A stretch of DNA of 64,000 bases from Pelomonas sp047654805 (GCF_047654805.1 NZ_JASGIV010000001.1:3224001-3288000); one strand, 5' to 3'. Shown: positions 56,585 to 64,000, numbered from the stretch's first letter. The notes: generated from the letters alone by a model not told the origin. Numbers and translations: made by a program.

Positions 56585-56830
56585 TCAGGCGGCAGCACTC
56601 CTGTTTTCGATCCACAGCCGAATGTCTTCGGCTCGCCAAGCAGTGACACGGTATGTCAGCTTCACGGGCGCCGGAAAGGCCCCGACCGCAACTTGACGCC
56701 ACAGCGTCGACTTCGAAATCGGAATGAAGGAGAGAACCTGTGCCTGCCTGACAAAGCCGGTCTGCGGCAAGGTGGGGACGGGTGTAGACAAGGAAACGCG
56801 GGCCGGAGCCTTGGGGAAAGAAGTAGTCAT
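56585..56830 (-). CDS. AlpA-family phage-type regulator / excisionase
   Basis: An 81-residue DNA-binding protein. TGFVRQAQVLSFIPISKSTLWRQV followed by GAFPAPVKLTYRVTAWRAED is the AlpA helix-turn-helix pattern (P4 AlpA controls integrase expression and acts as excisionase). The ATG at 56830 (MTTSFPKAPARVSL) is chosen over longer upstream frames. Its 3' end meets the integrase fragment tail to tail with a 1-base gap, which places the deletion joint near here. Confidence 0.85.
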   Translation of the reverse strand: MTTSFPKAPARVSLSTPVPTLPQTGFVRQAQVLSFIPISKSTLWRQVAVGAFPAPVKLTYRVTAWRAEDIRLWIENRSAAA

Positions 56831-56962
56831 CGCGCCATTCTGCAGATCACCTGAGGGGCATCTCGTGCGCCGGCCGTGGCAGAGGCCGCAGGGCTTGCTC
56901 GTTACGACCTCAGCGGGACTCGCTGTCCCACGGCTTGATCGCAGCGAGGCAACACTTGGCGC

Positions 56963-57015
56963 TTGACGCGTGCGCGGCGTCAAGCTATAAATCATTAACG
57001 AATGAGTTAATGATT
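56963..57015 (+). promoter_or_regulatory. Sigma-70 promoter and palindromic operator of the ArsR-type gene
   Basis: TTGACG (56963-56968) and TATAAA (56986-56991) with a 17-base spacer make a strong promoter. It is overlapped by a perfect 10-bp inverted repeat, AATCATTAAC (56990-56999) and GTTAATGATT (57006-57015), 8 bases before the start codon. A second inverted repeat, GCTTGACG (56961-56968) / CGTCAAGC (56978-56985), surrounds the spacer. The layout suggests autorepression by the ArsR-type protein. Confidence 0.75.
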
Positions 57016-57023
57016 GAATCCAG

Positions 57024-57347
57024 ATGTCCCTCGACAAGGTCTTCGAAGCCCTGGCTTCCGGCCCGCGACGACAGATCCTCGCCTACCTCTCCGAGGCTGA
57101 GCTCAGCACGTCGCAGCTGGCCGAGCGCTTTTCGATGAGCGCGCCGGCGATCTCTCGCCACCTCTCGGTGCTGGAGAACGCCGGCCTGGTGAGCAGCGAG
57201 CGACAAGGCCAGTTCGTGATGTACCGACTCAACCGCGACAACCTCGTCAACAACCTCACGGGCTTCGCGTTCGAGTTGTGCCCCGTCGGCCGGCCGCTGA
57301 AGCGCGAGTCCCGGGAAGTCGCGAAGAAGCGGCGCAAGCAGGCCTGA
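57024..57347 (+). CDS. ArsR-family winged-helix regulator
   Basis: A 107-residue regulator. The winged helix covers almost all of it: VFEALASGPRRQILAYLSEA, LSTSQLAERFSMSAPAISRH, LSVLENAGLVSSERQGQFVM. The metal-binding cysteine motif ELCVC of metal-sensing ArsR proteins is absent; a lone Cys lies in FELCPVG. It therefore probably senses something other than a metal. It heads an operon with the desaturase and DCC genes and overlies its own operator. Confidence 0.88.
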   Translation: MSLDKVFEALASGPRRQILAYLSEAELSTSQLAERFSMSAPAISRHLSVLENAGLVSSERQGQFVMYRLNRDNLVNNLTGFAFELCPVGRPLKRESREVAKKRRKQA

Positions 57348-57367
57348 TCCAGCTCGAGGAGAGAGAC

Positions 57368-58651
57368 ATGACCGAACTCCCCGCCAGCCTGAGCCACCAC
57401 CGCGCCCAGGCCGACGATGTCGACAGCGTCGTACGCGGCGAGGTGCGCTACGCCCCGGTGAAGTCGCTGTGGCTCGCCGGCATGGCCGGCGCGGCGCTCG
57501 TGGGCGGTATCCTCACGTTCACTTGGGCTGCCTTCCTGGTCTTCCTTGCAACGACGGGCACGGTCCTGCTGCTCGGGCATTCGCTCGGCAGCCACCGCAA
57601 GCTCATCCACGACAGCTACCAGTGCCCGAAGTGGCTGGAGTACGCGCTGGTCTACTTTGGCGTGCAGGTGGGCCTCGCCGGACCCTTGGGCCTGCTGCGC
57701 CAGCATGAGTTGCGCGACTATGCGCAGCGGCTGCCCGATTGCCATGACTACCTTCGCCACGGCAGCTCGTTCTGGCGCGATGCCTGGTGGCAGCTCCACT
57801 GCGAGCTGCGCCTGCAGAACCCGCCACGACTGACGATCGAGCCGGGCATCGCCGCCGACCGGTTTTACCGATTCGTCGAGCGCACCTGGATGGTTCAGCA
57901 ACTGCCTCCCGCCATGCTGCTCTACGCGCTGGGAGGCTGGGGCTTCGTGTTTTGGGGCACCTGCGCCCGCGTCACCGCCGGCGTGGTCGGCCACTGGCTG
58001 ATCGGCTACTTCGCCCACAACCGCGGCGCCATGCACTACGAGGTGCACAACGCCGCGGTGCAGGGCCGCAACATCCGCTTCACGTCGCTGCTGACGATGG
58101 GCGAGTCGTGGCACAACAACCACCACGCCTTTCCTGGCTCGGCCCGCCTCGGGCTGTTTGCCGGCGAGTGGGATCCGGGTTGGTGGATGCTGATGGTGCT
58201 GCGCAAGCTCGGGCTGGTCTGGGCAATCCGACTGCCCGCGGCGCTTCCGGAGCGTGCAGAACTGCAGGCCTGCGATGAAGCCGGCTCCGTTGAACTTGAG
58301 CGTCGGCGCGACCGGGCACCGCGGTCGGGCGCGAGTATCGGCATGCGTCACGTCCTGCGTCTGTGTTGGAAAGGCACGATTCAAGGAGACCAGCCGGTCA
58401 CGATGGAAGGTCCAGCGGCGACGCTGCCAGCCACCCTCGTTCGCCGCATCGTTGGCCCGCGCGTCGAGTTCCACGAGAACGCCGCAGCCGCGCGCTTGGT
58501 GCTGCACGTCGGCCAGCGCCAGGTTCGAGGCCTGCCCGCACTGTGCGTGTCGCTCAGCCTGCGCGCGCCTGCGCTACGCCGCCTCGCACTCTGTGTCGCG
58601 CCGCTGGCCGTCGCCTTCGAATCGACGCGCGAGGCCTTCGATGTCGCCTGA
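57368..58651 (+). CDS. Fatty-acid desaturase-like membrane di-iron protein with C-terminal extension
   Basis: A 427-residue membrane protein. Histidine boxes are H71-x4-H76 and H81 in GHSLGSHRKLIH, H209/H217 in VGHWLIGYFAHNRG, and H249-x2-HH in ESWHNNHHAFPGSARLG, as in acyl-CoA delta-9 desaturases. Helices lie near 35-70, 95-115, 180-215. After about residue 300 comes a 127-residue extension with no recognised domain (VEFHENAAAARLVLHVGQRQ, VSLSLRAPALRRLALCVAPL). The ATG at 57368 has GAGGAGAG upstream. Its end overlaps the DCC gene by 11 bases. Confidence 0.8.
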   Translation: MTELPASLSHHRAQADDVDSVVRGEVRYAPVKSLWLAGMAGAALVGGILTFTWAAFLVFLATTGTVLLLGHSLGSHRKLIHDSYQCPKWLEYALVYFGVQVGLAGPLGLLRQHELRDYAQRLPDCHDYLRHGSSFWRDAWWQLHCELRLQNPPRLTIEPGIAADRFYRFVERTWMVQQLPPAMLLYALGGWGFVFWGTCARVTAGVVGHWLIGYFAHNRGAMHYEVHNAAVQGRNIRFTSLLTMGESWHNNHHAFPGSARLGLFAGEWDPGWWMLMVLRKLGLVWAIRLPAALPERAELQACDEAGSVELERRRDRAPRSGASIGMRHVLRLCWKGTIQGDQPVTMEGPAATLPATLVRRIVGPRVEFHENAAAARLVLHVGQRQVRGLPALCVSLSLRAPALRRLALCVAPLAVAFESTREAFDVA

Positions 58652-59081
58652 CGCGTCGGCCACAGGCAGCGCCGGTCCGGAGCGTGAGATCCTGCTCGTC
58701 TACGACGAGGAGTGCCCCTTGTGCGATGCCTATTGCCGCATGGTCCGCGTTCGTGAATCGGTCGGAGCGCTGCGACTCGTCAATGCGCGCGGCGCGGGCG
58801 GCGTGATGGACGAGATCACGCGCCAGGGCATGGACATCGACCAAGGCATGGTGCTCAAGGTCGATGACGTTCTCTACTACGGCGCCGACGCCATCTGCGC
58901 GCTGTCGCTGATGAGCAGTGGCTCGGGCCTGTTCAACCGGACGAACCACTGGATCTTCCGCTCCAAGGCGCGAGCGCGGGTGCTCTACCCGCTGCTTCGT
59001 GAGGGCCGGAACCTGCTGCTGAAGCTCCTGCGCAAGGCGAAGATCAACAACCTCAGGCTGCAGGGCAATCAGCGGTTCTAG
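58641..59081 (+). CDS. DCC-family thiol-disulfide oxidoreductase (DUF393)
   Basis: A 146-residue protein. The DCC motif is VYDEECPLCDAYCRM near residue 22, with the C-x2-C redox pair, then GALRLVNARGAG and GMVLKVDDVLYYGADAICAL. The family is related to thioredoxins but its partners are unknown. The ATG overlaps the desaturase end, so the two proteins are made together; it may reduce or assist the desaturase, which is inference only. Confidence 0.85.
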   Translation: MSPDASATGSAGPEREILLVYDEECPLCDAYCRMVRVRESVGALRLVNARGAGGVMDEITRQGMDIDQGMVLKVDDVLYYGADAICALSLMSSGSGLFNRTNHWIFRSKARARVLYPLLREGRNLLLKLLRKAKINNLRLQGNQRF

Positions 59082-59128
59082 TGGCGCCGACGGGCCGTTC
59101 GGCGGCTTTGATTTGGGGAAACCGCAAG

Positions 59129-59146
59129 ATTTGCTGTACAGCAAAT
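59129..59146. repeat. Perfect 18-bp palindrome upstream of abiEi
   Basis: ATTTGCTGTACAGCAAAT has no spacer between its 9-bp halves. It lies 48 bases after the DCC stop in an otherwise empty 273-base region. It is too regular to be chance in GC-rich sequence and could be an operator or a recombination site. No second copy was noticed in the window. Confidence 0.55.
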
Positions 59147-59221
59147 TTGCGAGCCTGTCAGAGCTCTTGTGGCGAGCCGCGGGCTACGTATGTTCGTCAG
59201 GTCTTTGCATATGACGGAAGA

Positions 59222-59355
59222 ACGGAACATCCAGAAGGCCTGCCGCGCTCTCGCACGCGGAACTGTTCGCTCCTTCGCCACAGCAACATCCGCCGAGCCG
59301 ATATGTTGCATAATTTCGTCGATTAAAATCTTTTGACGACAAAACGGAACGTCCA
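59222..59355 (+). repeat. Direct repeat before abiEi
   Basis: ACGGAACATCCA (59222-59233) and ACGGAACGTCCA (59344-59355) differ by one base, and each is preceded by TGACG. The second copy abuts the abiEi start codon. Between them 59300-59345 is AT-rich, with ATTAAAAT as possible -10 and an imperfect inverted repeat TCGTC/GACGA. AbiEi-type antitoxins are known to repress their own promoter through repeats, so these may be its operators. Confidence 0.45.
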
Positions 59356-59960
59356 TGTCGGCCCTGTCCCACCCTCAGCGTATCCTCGATCTCGCCCGCG
59401 AGAGGGGAATGGTGCGCGCCGCCGACCTGCAGGTCCTGGGCGCTCCGCGGATGGCCCTGACCAGGCTTACCACCAGCGGGCAGCTGGAACGAGTCGGTCG
59501 CGGCCTCTATCGCCTGCCGAACGAGAGCATGTCGGAACATGAGGGTCTGGCGTCCATCGCCGTCAAGGTGCCGCAGGCGGTGTTCTGTCTGCTCACGGCG
59601 CTGCAGTTCCACGAGCTGACGACCCAGCTCCCCCGCCGGGTCTGGATCGCCATGCCGCGCGGCAGCCATGCGCCTCGCATCGACCATCCGCCGATCAAGA
59701 TGGTCCAGTTCACGGGCGCAGGCTACTCAGAGGGCATCGAGCTCTTCGAGCGCGATCGGGTGCAACTGCGCGTCTACAGCGTCGCCAAGACCGTGGCCGA
59801 CTGCTTCAAGCACCGCAACAAGATCGGCCTGGACGTGGCCCTGGAAGCCCTGAAGGACGCCCTGGCCCAGAAGAAAGCCTCCATCGAGGACCTGTGGCAC
59901 TACGCCAAGGTCTGCCGCGTCGCCAATGTGCTGCGCCCCTACCTAGAGGCCACAACGTGA
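59355..59960 (+). CDS. abiEi: AbiEi-type antitoxin (type IV toxin-antitoxin)
   Basis: A 201-residue antitoxin. The N-terminal winged helix (HPQRILDLARERGMVRAADL, GQLERVGRGLYRLPNES) binds DNA in the family. The C-terminal domain has VFCLLTALQFHELTTQLPR, VQLRVYSVAKTVADCFKHRN and IGLDVALEALKDALAQ. Family antitoxins do not bind the toxin directly. The stop overlaps the abiEii start (GTGA). Confidence 0.92.
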   Translation: MSALSHPQRILDLARERGMVRAADLQVLGAPRMALTRLTTSGQLERVGRGLYRLPNESMSEHEGLASIAVKVPQAVFCLLTALQFHELTTQLPRRVWIAMPRGSHAPRIDHPPIKMVQFTGAGYSEGIELFERDRVQLRVYSVAKTVADCFKHRNKIGLDVALEALKDALAQKKASIEDLWHYAKVCRVANVLRPYLEATT

Positions 59961-60829
59961 GCAAAGACCTGGCGGCTTCGGTGCGAGCACGACTGCTGAA
60001 CCTGGCCAAGGCAGAGGGTTCGGACTTCAATGGCGTGCTGGTTCGGTACGCGCTGGAGCGCTTGCTGTACCGCATGAGCCGCTCCCCGCACGCCGACAAC
60101 TTTCTGCTCAAGGGCGCGCTGCTGTTCACGCTCTGGTACGACATGCCTCACCGCCCTACGCGCGACGTGGACCTGCTGGGCTTCGGCGCCAGCGACCTCG
60201 CATCCATCGAGCGGACATTCCGAGAGATCGCTGCCATCGCGGCAGACGACGGGATCGTGTTCGATCCCGCGACTGTCAATGCTCAGGAGATCCGCAAGGA
60301 CGCCGGCTATGCCGGGGCTCGTGTCATCCTCGCTGCCGAGTTGGCTCGGGCGAAATGCAAGGTCCAGGTCGACATCGGATTCGGCGACGCGGTGACACCA
60401 GCGCCGATATCTGCCGTCTACCCCGTGTTGATCGCGGACTTCCCTGCGCCGCAACTGCGCACCTACCCGGTCTACAGCGTCATCGCCGAGAAGCTTCACG
60501 CCATCGCCTTGCTGGGCATGACGAACAGTCGCTTGAAGGACTACCTTGACCTCTCGGTGATGCTCGATCGAGGGACGGTCGATCCGAGCACGCTGGCGAC
60601 CGCTATCGCGGCCACCTTCAACCGCCGGGGCACGGCGGTACCCGCAGACCTGCCCATCGGCCTGAGCGACGAGTTTGCAAACGACCCGACGCGCAACGCC
60701 ATCTGGCACGCCTTCCTGAAGAAGAACGAGTTGCCTTCGATGCAGTTGCCTGACGTCGTGAAGAGCGTGGCTGGCAAGCTGCGGCCCGTATTGGATCAAG
60801 CGCGGCGGCTCTATGAACAGGCGCGCTGA
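59957..60829 (+). CDS. abiEii: AbiEii nucleotidyltransferase toxin
   Basis: A 290-residue toxin of the nucleotidyltransferase superfamily. The NTP-transfer motif is FLLKGALLFTLW near 48 with RPTRDVDLLGFG near 64, and later YPVYSVIAEKLHAIALLGMTNSRLKDYLDLSVM. Homologues add nucleotides to tRNA or otherwise block growth when phage infect. The GTG start overlaps the antitoxin stop by 4 bases, so the ratio is set by coupling. Confidence 0.92.
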   Translation: MSKDLAASVRARLLNLAKAEGSDFNGVLVRYALERLLYRMSRSPHADNFLLKGALLFTLWYDMPHRPTRDVDLLGFGASDLASIERTFREIAAIAADDGIVFDPATVNAQEIRKDAGYAGARVILAAELARAKCKVQVDIGFGDAVTPAPISAVYPVLIADFPAPQLRTYPVYSVIAEKLHAIALLGMTNSRLKDYLDLSVMLDRGTVDPSTLATAIAATFNRRGTAVPADLPIGLSDEFANDPTRNAIWHAFLKKNELPSMQLPDVVKSVAGKLRPVLDQARRLYEQAR

Positions 60830-61258
60830 TGCGGCCACATCCGACGAACTCTGGCGACGACAGCATCTATGGCGAGAAGGCGCCGCTGGTACACATTCAC
60901 GGCGTTTCGTTGAGACGGTCAACGCCAAATAGAGTCTCCTCGCGTGTCACCAAAGCTCAGCTTCGATGCGAGGTAATTCGTTGGGTTAATGACTGCTCTG
61001 AGATCCGGATTCCATTGGCATCAACGACTTGGCCTCGACCACGAGGTTCAGGTGCAGAACATTGAGTAGGTTTTCGGGGCGCTCCAGCACACGCTCAAAG
61101 AATCAATAACTGACTGATCTATAAGGACTTTCTTGCCCCAGGCCGCCCAGGGCGTCGCGATGAAGCACACGCATCCTGTAGGGCTTGTTGTGGGGTCTTT
61201 CAGGATGTGGCGCTTTTGGGCCATCTCCCAGAAGAAAGCCCCCACAGCTTCATGGAGG
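60830..61258. other. Right island edge and spacer before the outer-membrane gene
   Basis: About 430 bases. CGTTGA/TCAACG near 60908-60924 is a weak hairpin after abiEii. The yicC-end repeat is at 61049-61065, in the frame that reads VQVQNIE-TAG like the end of yicC. From 61066 on the sequence should be the original chromosome downstream of yicC. No gene was recognised. Confidence 0.5.
61049..61065 (+). repeat. Putative attR: degenerate yicC 3'-end repeat
   Basis: CAGGTGCAGAACATTGA, then GTAG. It encodes QVQNIE followed by a stop, the same C-terminal residues as yicC, although no yicC sequence precedes it. It marks the right end of the island. Confidence 0.75.
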
Positions 61259-64000
61259 CTAGAACTTCCCGAGCACGTTGAGGAAAACGCCCCGACTGCG
61301 GTAGCCCAGGTCGGTCAGGTCGTCCGAGAAGTCGGTGAAGTTGTAGCCCAGGCCGACCTTGAAGTTCTCGTTGACGTGGTAATAACCGGCCGTCAACCAA
61401 CCGCTGCGGCGCTGACCCAGCTCGCCTGAGCGCAACGTGCGCGCTTCGAGCAGCCAGTCGTAGTGGCGCAGCACCTTCCAATCAACGCGGGCGACAAGCA
61501 ACTGCGCCCCGGCCTTGACCCAGGGGGCCGAGTCGTCGCGGCTGTTGCGCAGTTCGCCGACGCGCCAGGCCGCCTTGCCTCCCACCGTCCAACGTGCGTT
61601 GATCTCGTAGGTCGCATCCACTGCTGCTACCTGGCTGCGCTGCTGGTAGTCGATACCCAGCGTGCTGACCGCCGGCAGCGCCGCCCCGTCTACTGACACT
61701 TGCGCCGGAGACGACAGGTCATACAGATAGGTGTACTTGACCAGCATGTTCAGCTTGTCATTGCTGGCCGGCCGGAATGCATAGCCCAGCGTGGCTTCGG
61801 TGTACTTGGCCGAGGTGAGCGCGCTGGACGCGCCGGCGCCGCTGACGTCACTATCCGCCCAGTTGAGCTTGCCCATCCAGCGCGCGTCGTCGCCATCTTG
61901 CAGCGTGAACGAGTTTTTCAGCAGCCAACTGCGACGGCTGTCGCTGCCCTGACCATTGCGAGTCGCATCGCGCCGGAACTCGGCTCCGCCCATGTACTTC
62001 AGGCCCGGCTTGACGTAGCCGACGCTCAGGCCGACCGCATTGCGCCGCATCTCGCCCGCATTCTCAGCCTCGATGCGGCCGTTCTCGGTCGTCAGCCCCA
62101 GCGTCCAATGATCGTCGGGCGCGTATTGCACGCCGTAGGCATGGGTCAGTCCTGCCTGCGTGCCAGTACTCTGCTTGTGCTCGGTGTAGACGCTCAAGCC
62201 GTCGGCCAGGCGCGACTTCACGCCGCCCACCAGCGCGCCACCGCGCGCCAACGAGGCCTCGTCGGTACGGCCGGTATCGCGGGCGTAAGTGACGTAGACG
62301 TTGGAGCGGTCGTCGTACTGATAGTCAATGCCCGCCTTGCCAGCCGCACCGCCATCGCCGCCGGAGGCTTCGCCACGCAGCGCGAGCTTGTCCGTCACGC
62401 GGTAGCGACCACCGACGCCGAGGCGATCATTTTCCAGCCGCGTGCCGGTGCGACCCAGCGTCTTCTGACCGAAACCGTAGATGCCCCAGTCCGCACCATC
62501 GCTGTAGTCGACCTGTACCGATGCATCAGTGCGCTCGCCCTGGACGACACCCGAGGTCGGCAGCAAAGGCGAGGTGTTCAGCGCATCGCTGCTCTTGCGA
62601 TCGCTGCGCACAGCCGCAGCCAGACTCCAGTGCTCATCAAGCTTGGTGCTGGCCTGCACCTCACCCACGTCGGTGTTGTAGCCATTGACCTCGTTCTTGC
62701 GATCGGCCTTCACGCGCAGCTCGCTCCCATCGCCGAGCGGCAGCGTCGCGGTGGCGCCTATCTGCTTGGTTTCATTGGCCGCGACCTGGCCGGGGGCCGA
62801 AAAACCTGCCTCGCGCTGCTGCGCGTACGCGCCAACCTGGCCCTGCCCTGCCAGCCCCAGGTCCTTCAGGTCCGCCTGTCCCTCGACACGCCACGCATTC
62901 GCCCCGCCCGTGCCGGCCGGCAACTGGTTGGCCGCAAAGCCGAACCCACCGTCCACCGATAGCTGCGAGCCGATGCCCGGACCGTCGCTGTGCGCGGCTT
63001 CCACGCGCAGCGTCGTGCTTTCGCTCCTGCGCAGCAGCAGGTCCAGGCCTCCAAGCTTCTGGTCGGCGCCCATCTGGCGCTGCTTCAACGCGGTAAGGCC
63101 CAGGCGCACGCCATCGCCGGCCCACCAGGCCAGGCGGCCGCCGACGGCCAGCGTGTCGAGGTCGGCAGCAGTGGGCGCGTACTCGTAGTCCACCACCAGG
63201 TAGACCGGCTGGCCACTGAGGCCAGCCGCACGCACCAGCGCGCCGTTGTCGGCCGTGCTTGGCAGGGGCGCGCTGAGCAGCACCCGGCCCTGCAGGTAGT
63301 CAACCTCGTACTCACTGCCAGGCACAAGTGCGCGGCGCTGCAGTACCAGACCGGAGTCGCGGTCCCGGACCTCCATCACGACGCGCTCCGCGCCGCGGCT
63401 CAGGTCCTGGTTACGCAGGTAGTACAGCGAGCCACCGGTGCCGCGGAATTCCTCATGCGCAGCCAATGTTCCGGGCTCCGCCACAAAGGTATCCACACGC
63501 AGTTGCGCGTCGCCGAAACTCGTCGTTGCCTCGCTGACGAAGCGGCCCTGCAAGCCATAGAGGCCGCGATTGAACTGGGCCAGCGTGTTGTCCTGCCCCA
63601 GGCTGAGCTTGAAGTTGCCCCACAGCGCATGCGAGCGGCCGTCGTCGACCCGCAAGTACATGCGCCCCTGCGTAGGGGCGTCCTCGATACTGGTTGAGTC
63701 GTCTCCGAAGGTGCCCCAGCTATCGACCGGGTCGATGCGGCGAAACAGCGAAGTTGGATCCTTCCGGTCGAAGTTGCGGAACAGCTCCTTGAGCGGGCGC
63801 TCCTCGGTGTCCAGGCTACCGGTCAGCGTCCAGCGCTCATCCAACCGGCCCTTGCCGTAGAAGGCGATTCGACCTTCGGTCCAGGTGTCGCCGTTGTAGC
63901 GGTTGCTGTCGCTCGTGACGAGGGCCGCCGGCCCGGTGGTGCGGTTGCGGCCGACGGTCAGGTCGGCCTGGCCGACAAAGAACCAGTCGTGCTTGGGGAG
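61259..64000 (-). CDS. C-terminal outer-membrane beta-barrel of a large surface protein (partial)
   Basis: An open frame enters from the right edge and stops at 61259, giving more than 910 residues; the N-terminus is outside. It is built of many amphipathic beta strands with polar turns (KLDEHWSLAAAVRSDRKSSD, RYRVTDKLALRGEASGGDGG, YEINARWTVGGKAAWRVGEL) and ends in Phe (GVFLNVLGKF), the signal for outer-membrane insertion. The region near 63750-64000 (KHDWFFVGQADLTVG, DERWTLTGSLDTEERP) is typical of very large Burkholderiales surface proteins with repeat domains. Function unknown. Confidence 0.7.
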   Translation of the reverse strand, partial: LPKHDWFFVGQADLTVGRNRTTGPAALVTSDSNRYNGDTWTEGRIAFYGKGRLDERWTLTGSLDTEERPLKELFRNFDRKDPTSLFRRIDPVDSWGTFGDDSTSIEDAPTQGRMYLRVDDGRSHALWGNFKLSLGQDNTLAQFNRGLYGLQGRFVSEATTSFGDAQLRVDTFVAEPGTLAAHEEFRGTGGSLYYLRNQDLSRGAERVVMEVRDRDSGLVLQRRALVPGSEYEVDYLQGRVLLSAPLPSTADNGALVRAAGLSGQPVYLVVDYEYAPTAADLDTLAVGGRLAWWAGDGVRLGLTALKQRQMGADQKLGGLDLLLRRSESTTLRVEAAHSDGPGIGSQLSVDGGFGFAANQLPAGTGGANAWRVEGQADLKDLGLAGQGQVGAYAQQREAGFSAPGQVAANETKQIGATATLPLGDGSELRVKADRKNEVNGYNTDVGEVQASTKLDEHWSLAAAVRSDRKSSDALNTSPLLPTSGVVQGERTDASVQVDYSDGADWGIYGFGQKTLGRTGTRLENDRLGVGGRYRVTDKLALRGEASGGDGGAAGKAGIDYQYDDRSNVYVTYARDTGRTDEASLARGGALVGGVKSRLADGLSVYTEHKQSTGTQAGLTHAYGVQYAPDDHWTLGLTTENGRIEAENAGEMRRNAVGLSVGYVKPGLKYMGGAEFRRDATRNGQGSDSRRSWLLKNSFTLQDGDDARWMGKLNWADSDVSGAGASSALTSAKYTEATLGYAFRPASNDKLNMLVKYTYLYDLSSPAQVSVDGAALPAVSTLGIDYQQRSQVAAVDATYEINARWTVGGKAAWRVGELRNSRDDSAPWVKAGAQLLVARVDWKVLRHYDWLLEARTLRSGELGQRRSGWLTAGYYHVNENFKVGLGYNFTDFSDDLTDLGYRSRGVFLNVLGKF

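Larger units (their letters stand above)
55542..61065 (+). mobile_element. Small genomic island at the 3' end of yicC
   Basis: A segment of about 5.5 kb bounded by the yicC 3'-end repeats. It holds a truncated integrase, an AlpA-like regulator, an ArsR-type regulator, a desaturase, a DCC-family protein and an AbiE toxin-antitoxin pair, none of which belongs to the neighbouring housekeeping context. Its GC content is similar to the chromosome except for short AT-rich promoter regions. With its own integrase lacking a catalytic domain it is probably fixed unless helped in trans. Confidence 0.7.

Noticed and set aside
61185..61258. A terminator for the large outer-membrane gene
   Set aside because: TGTGGGG and CCCCACA can pair only across a long loop of over 40 bases, and no T-run follows; not convincing.

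Overview
The window is a GC-rich bacterial chromosome segment. Gene content and order point to a betaproteobacterium of the order Burkholderiales, close to the Rubrivivax/Roseateles/Pelomonas group: trxA-rho-rpmE2, carA-leuE-carB, nlpD-rpoS, fkpB-ispH, pstSCAB-phoU-phoB-phoR and a short cheR-cheD-cheB run. The genus is inferred from gene order and protein style only.

Layout. 0-6 kb: the N-terminal part of an AddB-like helicase/nuclease running off the left edge, then trxA, rho, rpmE2 and a membrane glycosyltransferase. 6-12.6 kb: the complete phosphate operon pstSCAB-phoU-phoB-phoR on the minus strand, with a Pho box before pstS. 12.8-24.5 kb: glmM-folP, ftsH-rlmE, yhbY, greA and carA-leuE-carB. 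24.5-29.2 kb: a GlcG/HbpS protein, a Bax-inhibitor-1 protein, a secreted GH5 hydrolase and rlmD. 29.2-34.8 kb: rpoS-nlpD-pcm-surE, a quinone oxidoreductase and an orphan LuxR-type response regulator. 35-40.2 kb: tRNA-Ser(CGA) behind serS, ispH-fkpB, radC, an Smr protein and a TonB-like protein.

40.15-44.09 kb is a nested transposon. An IS5-family element is itself split by an IS66-family element with a clean 8-bp target duplication. The outer element sits in a CTAG that carries the overlapping stop codons of two convergent genes, and its duplication gave each gene its stop back. 44.1-48.8 kb: a truncated haemoglobin, a MinD/FleN-like ATPase and a diguanylate cyclase, divergent from cheR-cheD-cheB. 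48.8-55.6 kb: a small secreted protein, a LysR regulator, hemW, rdgB, rph, a PP2C phosphatase with its Ser/Thr kinase, and yicC.

55.54-61.07 kb looks like a compact genomic island of about 5.5 kb inserted at the 3' end of yicC. A 17-bp repeat of the yicC 3' end (16 of 17 identical) lies at both edges. Inside are a truncated integrase, an AlpA-type regulator, an ArsR-type regulator with a palindromic operator, a fatty-acid desaturase overlapping a DCC-family redox protein, and an AbiEi/AbiEii type IV toxin-antitoxin pair. The right end of the window holds the C-terminal beta-barrel of a very large outer-membrane protein.

Most of the window is ordinary housekeeping sequence. The parts worth a second look are the nested IS at shared stop codons, the fourth gene of the IS66 element, and the yicC island with its regulator-desaturase-DCC module and AbiE locus. 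No CRISPR array or rRNA was seen.
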